Shown in pieces: positions 14,657 to 19,546 of a DNA stretch of 19,546 nucleotides. The stretch is from REEB426 sp964551975. Its GTDB lineage: Bacteria > Actinomycetota > Actinomycetes > S36-B12. The position numbers and the translations under genes were made by a program. Where the stretch lies: assembly GCA_964551975.1 (NCBI GenBank), contig CAZKFI010000041.1:1-19546 (forward strand). Reading direction: 5' to 3'. How positions within the stretch are numbered: the stretch's first letter is position 1; every line of letters begins with the position of its first letter. Under the pieces are notes generated by a model. It did no database searches. It was not told the origin of the DNA and was given only the letters and a program-made list of their open reading frames with translations.

Positions 14657-15115
14657 ATGAGCGGTGACTCCGTGGCATTGGGTCCGCAGGCCGTGGTCCA
14701 GGCCATTGACCATGTAGGAATAGCCGTACCCGACCTGGACGAGGCCATCGAGTTTTACGGACGAACCTTCGGTCTGACAGTGACGCACCGTGAGGTGAAC
14801 GAGGAGCAGGGTGTTGCCGAAGCCATGCTCGGTGCCGGTAACGGCTGCATACAACTGCTTGCTCCACTCAACCCCGACTCACCCATAGCCAAGTTCCTGG
14901 ATCGATCCGGTCCGGGCATCCAGCAGCTGGCCTATCGCGTTGCCAATGTGGCCGAGGCGTCAGCGACCCTGCGTGCGCGCGGCATCCGCATGCTCTATGA
15001 CGAACCGCGCCGCGGCACCGCAGGTTCGTTGATCAACTTCGCCCATCCCAAGGATTGTGGTGGCGTGCTCGTCGAACTCGTCCAGCCCGCCGGTGTGCTG
15101 ATGGAGCACACCTGA
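14657..15115 (+). CDS. mce: Methylmalonyl-CoA epimerase (VOC family)
   Basis: The 152-residue VOC-fold enzyme interconverts (2S)- and (2R)-methylmalonyl-CoA so that propionyl-CoA carbon can reach succinyl-CoA. Metal-ligand motifs are His19 in IDHVGIAVPD, Gln66 in GCIQLLAP and Glu140 in GVLVELVQP. The segment usually written HHIAF reads QQLAYRV here (Gln89-Gln90), so the third ligand position carries Gln. I recall the same form in other actinobacterial epimerases. The tail has FAHPKDCGGVLVEL, diagnostic of the family. M. tuberculosis Rv1322A lies near Rv1324 in a similar order. The stop and the next start share TGATG. It is divergent from the solute-binding protein gene. Confidence 0.93.
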   Translation: MSGDSVALGPQAVVQAIDHVGIAVPDLDEAIEFYGRTFGLTVTHREVNEEQGVAEAMLGAGNGCIQLLAPLNPDSPIAKFLDRSGPGIQQLAYRVANVAEASATLRARGIRMLYDEPRRGTAGSLINFAHPKDCGGVLVELVQPAGVLMEHT

Positions 15116-15375
15116 TGCCTTCCCCATCTGTTGCCAGCATTCAGGAATGGCTCGCCGCAACCTGGCCAGCACTCACCCAGGGCCTCGGGGATGCAAGCAT
15201 GCGCCCACTCCTTGCGATCGGGGCCGGGCTCCTGGCGGTATTCCTCGGCGCATTGCTGCTGCGCCGAGCCAAGCGAGCGTTGTGGGCCGCCGCATTCAGT
15301 GCCGCACTGGTCGCTGGGTGGTGGTGGGCCAGCCGCAACGACGCCTGGTCGCAGCTCTTGGAGTTCATGCGCTAG
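15115..15375 (+). CDS. Small two-helix membrane protein
   Basis: The 86-residue product starts at an ATG overlapping the epimerase TGA (TGATG), strong evidence for translational coupling. After about 28 polar residues there are two hydrophobic segments: one from about 32 to 49 (LLAIGAGLLAVFLGALLL), then a short basic loop RRAKRAL, then one from about 57 to 71 (AAAFSAALVAGWWWAS). The basic loop predicts cytoplasmic placement of the hairpin turn. I do not recognise the family and no enzymatic motif is visible. An in-frame extension upstream to 15055 lies within the epimerase gene. The gap to the acyltransferase gene that follows is 42 bp. Confidence 0.7.
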   Translation: MPSPSVASIQEWLAATWPALTQGLGDASMRPLLAIGAGLLAVFLGALLLRRAKRALWAAAFSAALVAGWWWASRNDAWSQLLEFMR

Positions 15376-15406
15376 GCCGCAGTACAGCTTCACCACTTGG
15401 GGCGCC

Positions 15407-15412
15407 TACGAT
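15407..15412 (+). promoter_or_regulatory. Possible -10 element (TACGAT) for the OafA-like gene
   Basis: TACGAT lies five bases before the GTG at 15418 in the 42-bp gap after the small membrane protein. It resembles the leaderless TANNNT arrangement, though the spacing is one base short of the usual 6-7. No ribosome binding site precedes the GTG. Confidence 0.3.
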
Positions 15413-15417
15413 GAACC

Positions 15418-17322
15418 GTGGCCGCCGAACCGGTGACCAGTGCTACTCCCTGGAAACTCGATGCCGGGCGACGTGCTGGGGAAATGGGCTACCTGCCCGG
15501 CCTGGATGGCATCCGAGCCCTGGCAGTCCTCGGCGTGCTCCTCTACCACGCAGACCTGGTCTGGATGCGTGGCGGATTCCTCGGCGTGGATGTCTTCTTC
15601 GTCCTCAGTGGCTTTCTCATCACCTCACTGCTGCTCGAGGAATTCGACCGCAGTGGCCGTATCGACTTCAAGCGCTTCTATCTCGGTCGAGCCCGACGAC
15701 TCCTGCCAGCTCTGGTGCTCATGCTCCTCGTCGTCGCCACCGCCACCGCGATCTGGTACCCGGACGCTGCGCGACAACTCCTGGGCGACACGCTCGCGTC
15801 GATTTTCTACATCAATAACTGGTGGTACATCCTCGCTGACCAGTCCTACTTTGATTTCACTGGGCGGCCGCCGCTACTGAAACACCTGTGGTCTTTGGCA
15901 GTGGAGGAACAGTTCTACTTGATCTGGCCGCTCGTCGTGTTCATGGTCGTACGACGACTAGGTCGTCGCGGGTTGCTCTGGGTGGCGGTTGGGCTCGCAG
16001 TGCTCTCAACCGCTTGGATGACGGTGCTCTCCATCAATTCCGGCTTTCCGGAACTCGCTGACCCGAGTCGGGCGTACTTCGGCACCGACGCACACGCCAT
16101 GGGCTTACTCATTGGTGCCGGGCTTGCCTGTGTGTGGCGTCCGGGTCGACTTCCCGAGACCCTGCGCCGGGGTGCGGTGATCACGTTGACCACCGCTGGC
16201 CTGCTCGCGCTGGTGACCACCATCGGGTTTTTCCTGTGGGTGGGGGAATTCACCCCGTGGCTCTACCAACGGGGTGGCTTCACCCTGCTAGCCATCGTTG
16301 TGGCTTTACTCATTGCCGCGTCCACGCACCCAGCCCTACCACTGGGCCGGTGGATGGGTCGTCAGCCCATGCGCTACATCGGGCAGCGTTCCTATGGGCT
16401 GTATCTGTGGCATTGGCCGATCTTTATGGTCACCCGTCCGCTACTCGATGTGCCCATCGATGGACCACTGCTCTTCCTCGTTCGCATGGTGCTCACCTTC
16501 GCCATCGCAGAAATGAGTTACCGCTTCGTGGAGATCCCGATTCGGCGGGGGGCCATCGATCGCTGGCTGCAGGGTTGGCGTGGTGCCGAAGGAGCTGAGC
16601 GGCGTCGGCGAACCAGGCAAGGGATCATCGCCATCACCGCATCCGTAGCACTCATCGCCGCTCTCGGTATGGGTCTCGGTCGTGCAGCAGGTCAGGCCGC
16701 GCCAGTGGCACAGGACGTTGCCGAAGCCATCGGCGTTGCCGATGGTGGCCCCAGCGAGGTGAGCCTCGACGATGGAGAGATCTCCACCGGCGAGGAGGCT
16801 TCGGGGACGAATGCGCCCACGCCTTCGGGAAGTGCCAGCAGTCCCAGTGCACCAGACAACGGCACCATCAGCCTGATTGGTGATTCGGTGTTGCTTGGCG
16901 CGCGCAAGACCGTCCAGAAGGTTATTCCGGGTGCCCGAGTCGATGCCGCGGTCTCGCGGATGCCGGGAGCCTTCGTCGGCCGAGTGAAGAAGCTCAAACG
17001 GCGGGACAAACTCGCTCCCATCGTCGTGGTGCATCCCGGCACAAACGGCGTACTACCGGAATCCATGCTTCGCGACATCCTTGACCCGCTGGTCGCGGTA
17101 CCCACGGTAATCATCGTCAACACCGCGGTCCCGCGCACCTGGGAGGAGCGAAACAACGAGGTGGTGGCCAAGGTCATTGCCGACTACCCGAACGTGAAAC
17201 TGGCTGACTGGAATGCAGCCAGCGCAGATCACCCGGAGTACTTCGTCAGCGACGGCATCCATCTCACCAGCAAAGGGGCCCGAGCCTTTGCTGAACTCGT
17301 CAAAGAAGTCGCGGGGCTGTGA
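15418..17322 (+). CDS. OafA-type membrane O-acyltransferase with C-terminal SGNH domain
   Basis: The 634-residue protein is a fusion of two parts. Residues about 25-380 are an acyltransferase-3 domain with around ten membrane helices. They start with GLDGIRALAVLGVLLYH, in which His44 is the conserved catalytic-type His, then GGFLGVDVFFVLSGFLIT and LWSLAVEEQFYLIWPL. After one more helix (about 400-420) and an acidic, Ser/Pro-rich linker (about 430-480) comes an SGNH hydrolase-like domain with Ser490 in GDSVLLG, Asn543 in GTNG, and Asp612/His615 in SDGIHL. Such proteins move acetyl groups across the membrane onto O-antigen, peptidoglycan or other wall glycans. The start is GTG; an ATG at 15411 is in another frame. 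Its TGA overlaps the GTG of the next gene (GTGA). The substrate is unknown. Confidence 0.93.
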   Translation: MAAEPVTSATPWKLDAGRRAGEMGYLPGLDGIRALAVLGVLLYHADLVWMRGGFLGVDVFFVLSGFLITSLLLEEFDRSGRIDFKRFYLGRARRLLPALVLMLLVVATATAIWYPDAARQLLGDTLASIFYINNWWYILADQSYFDFTGRPPLLKHLWSLAVEEQFYLIWPLVVFMVVRRLGRRGLLWVAVGLAVLSTAWMTVLSINSGFPELADPSRAYFGTDAHAMGLLIGAGLACVWRPGRLPETLRRGAVITLTTAGLLALVTTIGFFLWVGEFTPWLYQRGGFTLLAIVVALLIAASTHPALPLGRWMGRQPMRYIGQRSYGLYLWHWPIFMVTRPLLDVPIDGPLLFLVRMVLTFAIAEMSYRFVEIPIRRGAIDRWLQGWRGAEGAERRRRTRQGIIAITASVALIAALGMGLGRAAGQAAPVAQDVAEAIGVADGGPSEVSLDDGEISTGEEASGTNAPTPSGSASSPSAPDNGTISLIGDSVLLGARKTVQKVIPGARVDAAVSRMPGAFVGRVKKLKRRDKLAPIVVVHPGTNGVLPESMLRDILDPLVAVPTVIIVNTAVPRTWEERNNEVVAKVIADYPNVKLADWNAASADHPEYFVSDGIHLTSKGARAFAELVKEVAGL

Positions 17323-18485
17323 GGCCGACTAAGGCTCACGATGCTGAGCACTGGGATGTCATCGTGGTCGGTGCAGGACCAGCGGGTGCGATGGCCGCCT
17401 ATGAGGCGGCGAGGTCCGGCGCCCGCGTGCTGCTGCTGGAGCGCGAAACCCTTCCCCGCTACAAACTCTGCGGTGGTGGACTCATCGGGTTGACGCTGCA
17501 GTCACTGCCGGACGGGATTGACCTCCCCATCCGCAATCAAGCGCGCTCGGCAACGATCACAGTCAACCTCGGAGAAGAGCGCACGCGACAGGCTGAGGGC
17601 GTCATCATTCCCATGGTCATGCGCGATGCGTTCGATGCGCAGTTAGTGAAAGCGGCGGTCGCCGGCGGTGCACAGTTGCGAACCGAGGTCACCGTGGAGC
17701 GCGTCGAACCACGGCCCGCGCATGTGGACGTACATACCAGTGTCGGGACCCTGCAGGCTGCGGTGGTCGTCGGCGCAGATGGCAGCACCTCCCGGGTGGC
17801 ACGGGCGGCGGGCGCGCAGTTCGCGCAGATCGACCTCGGACTCGAAGTCGAGGTTGAGGTACCCGAATCAGTGCAGCACCACTGGCAGGACCGGGTTCTG
17901 GTCGACTTCGGGCGCATCCCGGGTGGTTACGCCTGGATCTTCCCCAAGGGAGATCGGCTCACTGTTGGGGCAATCGCGGCCAAGGGCTCTGCTCAGCAGC
18001 AACGCCAATACCTCACCGACCTCCTAATCCGCTTCGATCTGCAGGACTACCCGCAGGCGGTGGCTGCCGGTCACCTGACCCGCTGCCGGACGAACCAGTC
18101 ACCGCTTGCCGTAGATCGACTCCTTCTTGCCGGCGATGCTGCCGGCTTGCTCGAACCGTGGACGCGCGAGGGCATCTCGTTCGCCCTGCGCAGTGGCCGA
18201 CGCGCTGGGGCTACCGCAGCCCAGATCGCCCTTGCAGACCTGACCTGGTCAGAGGGCGCGCAGCAGTATCAGCGGGCCATCAGCGGCACCTTGGGTGCCG
18301 AGATGCAGGTGGGCTTCCAAGCCCTGGCCGCCTACCAGCGGCACCCGCGCACGTTCGCCAAGGCTCTGGTCAGTAGCGGACCTGGTTGGCGATCATTCGT
18401 ACGACTCGCCCGCGGCGAGACAACGCTGGCACGCGCTGGTCGCCGCCCACCAGTACGCCTGGCACTGGCCGCGCTAGCTCGCTGA
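17319..18485 (+). CDS. FAD-dependent geranylgeranyl-reductase-family oxidoreductase
   Basis: The 388-residue flavoprotein has the N-terminal dinucleotide fold VIVVGAGPAGAMAA (GxGxxG at 18-23), the PRYKLCGGGL motif with Cys51 typical of the geranylgeranyl reductase family, the VVGADGSTSRVAR block, and GDAAGLLEPWTREGISFA, the second FAD-contact motif. In that last motif an Arg stands where many relatives have Gly (GEG). Family members saturate isoprenoid chains of menaquinone (MenJ, Rv0561c), chlorophyll or archaeal lipids. In an actinobacterium menaquinone side-chain reduction is the most likely role, but no men gene is present here. It begins with GTG overlapping the OafA-like stop, so it is coupled, and its 3' end overlaps the opposing hydrolase gene by 12 bp. 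Confidence 0.9.
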   Translation: MRPTKAHDAEHWDVIVVGAGPAGAMAAYEAARSGARVLLLERETLPRYKLCGGGLIGLTLQSLPDGIDLPIRNQARSATITVNLGEERTRQAEGVIIPMVMRDAFDAQLVKAAVAGGAQLRTEVTVERVEPRPAHVDVHTSVGTLQAAVVVGADGSTSRVARAAGAQFAQIDLGLEVEVEVPESVQHHWQDRVLVDFGRIPGGYAWIFPKGDRLTVGAIAAKGSAQQQRQYLTDLLIRFDLQDYPQAVAAGHLTRCRTNQSPLAVDRLLLAGDAAGLLEPWTREGISFALRSGRRAGATAAQIALADLTWSEGAQQYQRAISGTLGAEMQVGFQALAAYQRHPRTFAKALVSSGPGWRSFVRLARGETTLARAGRRPPVRLALAALAR

Positions 18486-19325
18486 GGCTCCGAGCGCGAC
18501 ACGAAATCCACGTATTGCCCGGGCTAGCGCTTCAGGAGCCTCTACCGGAGTGAGATGACCCGCACCAGGGATGACCTGCAGCGTGCCCCGCTGCAGCGCT
18601 GCGAGCATGTGTTCCTGTTCTTCACGCGGACTCAACACATCCTCATCGCCGTAGACCACCAACGTGGGACAGGCCAACTGGCGCAGCACCTCGGTGGAAT
18701 CCGGCCGTTCCGCCATCGCACGCTGGTACCAGGCCACCGCATCACCAGGCGCCTGGTTCAACCAGGTGCGTACCTGCTCAACAACGGCAGGGCGGTGTTG
18801 CAGCGTGGTCGGACCGAGCAACTTCGGCAGCAGCTGTGACTGCAGCAACGCTGCAACCTGCGATGGATCGGCTTCGACCTGCGCGGCCATTGCAAGCCGA
18901 CCATCACGTGCTGCCGGACTATCAGCGGTGGACTTGGTATCCACCAGGATGAGGCCAGCGATGAGATCCGGATGCGCGCGGGCGATCGCCATGGCGATGT
19001 ACCCGCCGAGGGACACACCGGCAAACACCCAGGGTGGCGTGAGATTCGAGTCGGCCATGAGTTGCGTCACGAGGTGATCGGCGACAGCTGCCAGGCTGGG
19101 CGATGTATCCAGCAGCGGGGTTCCGGCAAATCCGGGCACGATTGGCACGAGTGACGGGATCGCCGGGATCGATACGATCTGCTGCGTCGAAGTTTCCGAC
19201 TTCGCTATCGCAGCACCGACTCCCTCAGCATCGTGGTCACGGGGTTCACGCAGCAGACCTGCCACCTGGCCCCACATCTGTGGACCGAAGGGGAATGCAT
19301 GCAGCAGAACGATCGGCACGTTCAC
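18474..19325 (-). CDS. Alpha/beta-hydrolase
   Basis: The 283-residue alpha/beta-hydrolase has LLHAFPFG (7-14) for the oxyanion region, the nucleophile elbow GVSLGG with Ser105, acid Asp229 in YGDEDVLSP and base His257 in GAGHLTPVEAP. All triad members are intact. The region between the first strand and VPGFAG carries about 25 extra residues (roughly 28-58) compared with plain family members. The GTG start overlaps the stop of the upstream hydrolase gene (GTGA). The 3' end overlaps the flavoprotein gene by 12 bp in convergent orientation. Relatives act as esterases, lactonases (3-oxoadipate enol-lactonase type) or haloperoxidase-like enzymes. The substrate cannot be deduced. Confidence 0.9.
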   Translation of the reverse strand: MNVPIVLLHAFPFGPQMWGQVAGLLREPRDHDAEGVGAAIAKSETSTQQIVSIPAIPSLVPIVPGFAGTPLLDTSPSLAAVADHLVTQLMADSNLTPPWVFAGVSLGGYIAMAIARAHPDLIAGLILVDTKSTADSPAARDGRLAMAAQVEADPSQVAALLQSQLLPKLLGPTTLQHRPAVVEQVRTWLNQAPGDAVAWYQRAMAERPDSTEVLRQLACPTLVVYGDEDVLSPREEQEHMLAALQRGTLQVIPGAGHLTPVEAPEALARAIRGFRVALGASAS

Positions 19326-19546
19326 AGGTCACTCCAGCGAGTCATGGGACCGGACCACTCCGGTGGCAGTGGAGCATGCTCCGGGGCGACGATCGACGTG
19401 ATCTCATCCAGCACGATGCGGACGAACCGCTCCCCTACCCACAGGTGTCGTCCCTGCGGCACCACGATCACGTCAGCCTGTGGCACCACCGCAAAACGCT
19501 CTTTCGCGGGTTCGGCGGGAAGGTAGTCATCGAACTCCGGTACCAG
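19322..19546 (-). CDS. C-terminal part of a second alpha/beta-hydrolase; 5' end outside window
   Basis: The minus strand is open from the window end to a TGA at 19322-19324, giving the last 74 residues of a protein. The segment VPQADVIVVPQGRHLWVGERFVR looks like the final strand and catalytic-His loop (QGRHLWVGE) of an alpha/beta-hydrolase, followed by a terminal helix (IVLDEITSIV) and a Pro-rich tail ending MTRWSDL. The stop overlaps the GTG of the following hydrolase as GTGA, so the two genes are coupled. The nucleophile region lies outside, so the family call is moderate. Confidence 0.6.
   Translation of the reverse strand: MVPEFDDYLPAEPAKERFAVVPQADVIVVPQGRHLWVGERFVRIVLDEITSIVAPEHAPLPPEWSGPMTRWSDL

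Noticed and set aside
14639..14854. N-terminal extension of the solute-binding protein to 14854
   Set aside because: It overlaps the divergent epimerase gene and would bury the Tat signal about 90 residues into the protein.

Overview
The window is dense, GC-rich bacterial chromosomal DNA with many GTG starts, four-base gene overlaps and several starts preceded by a TANNNT hexamer (leaderless style). Gene content points to an actinomycete (Actinomycetota): a GlgE-type maltosyltransferase beside GlgB and a DUF3417-type GlgP, a thioredoxin-TPR protein next to them as in Mycobacterium tuberculosis Rv1324-Rv1328, and a glycosyltransferase/methyltransferase/acyltransferase set that recalls the mycobacterial methylglucose lipopolysaccharide (MGLP) genes Rv3030-Rv3034c. 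Family assignments are from recognition of the translated sequences, with no database search. I see no tRNA, rRNA, CRISPR array, insertion sequence or phage gene, and no gene-free stretch over 300 bases.

Layout. (1) 1-3734, minus strand: a tight run transcribed toward base 1: enoyl-CoA hydratase, SAM methyltransferase, GT4 alpha-glucosyltransferase, and a left-handed beta-helix acyltransferase cut by the window edge. (2) 3735-3855: a short leader with three tandem 15-bp repeats. (3) 3856-10852: alpha-glucan block, with glgP on the minus strand divergent from a coupled glgE-glgB pair on the plus strand. (4) 10849-14638, minus strand: polyamine-type solute-binding lipoprotein, MeaB GTPase, thioredoxin-TPR protein, and a small Cys-bearing lipoprotein whose stop codon overlaps that of glgB. 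(5) 14657-18485, plus strand: methylmalonyl-CoA epimerase, a two-helix membrane protein, an OafA-type acyltransferase with an SGNH domain, and a geranylgeranyl-reductase-family flavoprotein. (6) 18474-19546, minus strand: two coupled alpha/beta-hydrolases, the upstream one cut by the window end.

How the genes may work together. GlgE extends alpha-1,4-glucan from maltose-1-phosphate, GlgB branches it and GlgP degrades it. The neighbouring GT4, methyltransferase and acyltransferase look like the machinery that makes a methylated and acylated alpha-glucan (MGLP-like). In M. tuberculosis these two sets sit at distant loci; here they are adjacent, which is the most interesting feature of the window. 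MeaB and the epimerase serve the methylmalonyl-CoA (propionate) route and are separated only by an orphan solute-binding protein. The OafA-like enzyme and the flavoprotein suggest envelope glycan acylation and isoprenoid (possibly menaquinone) reduction.
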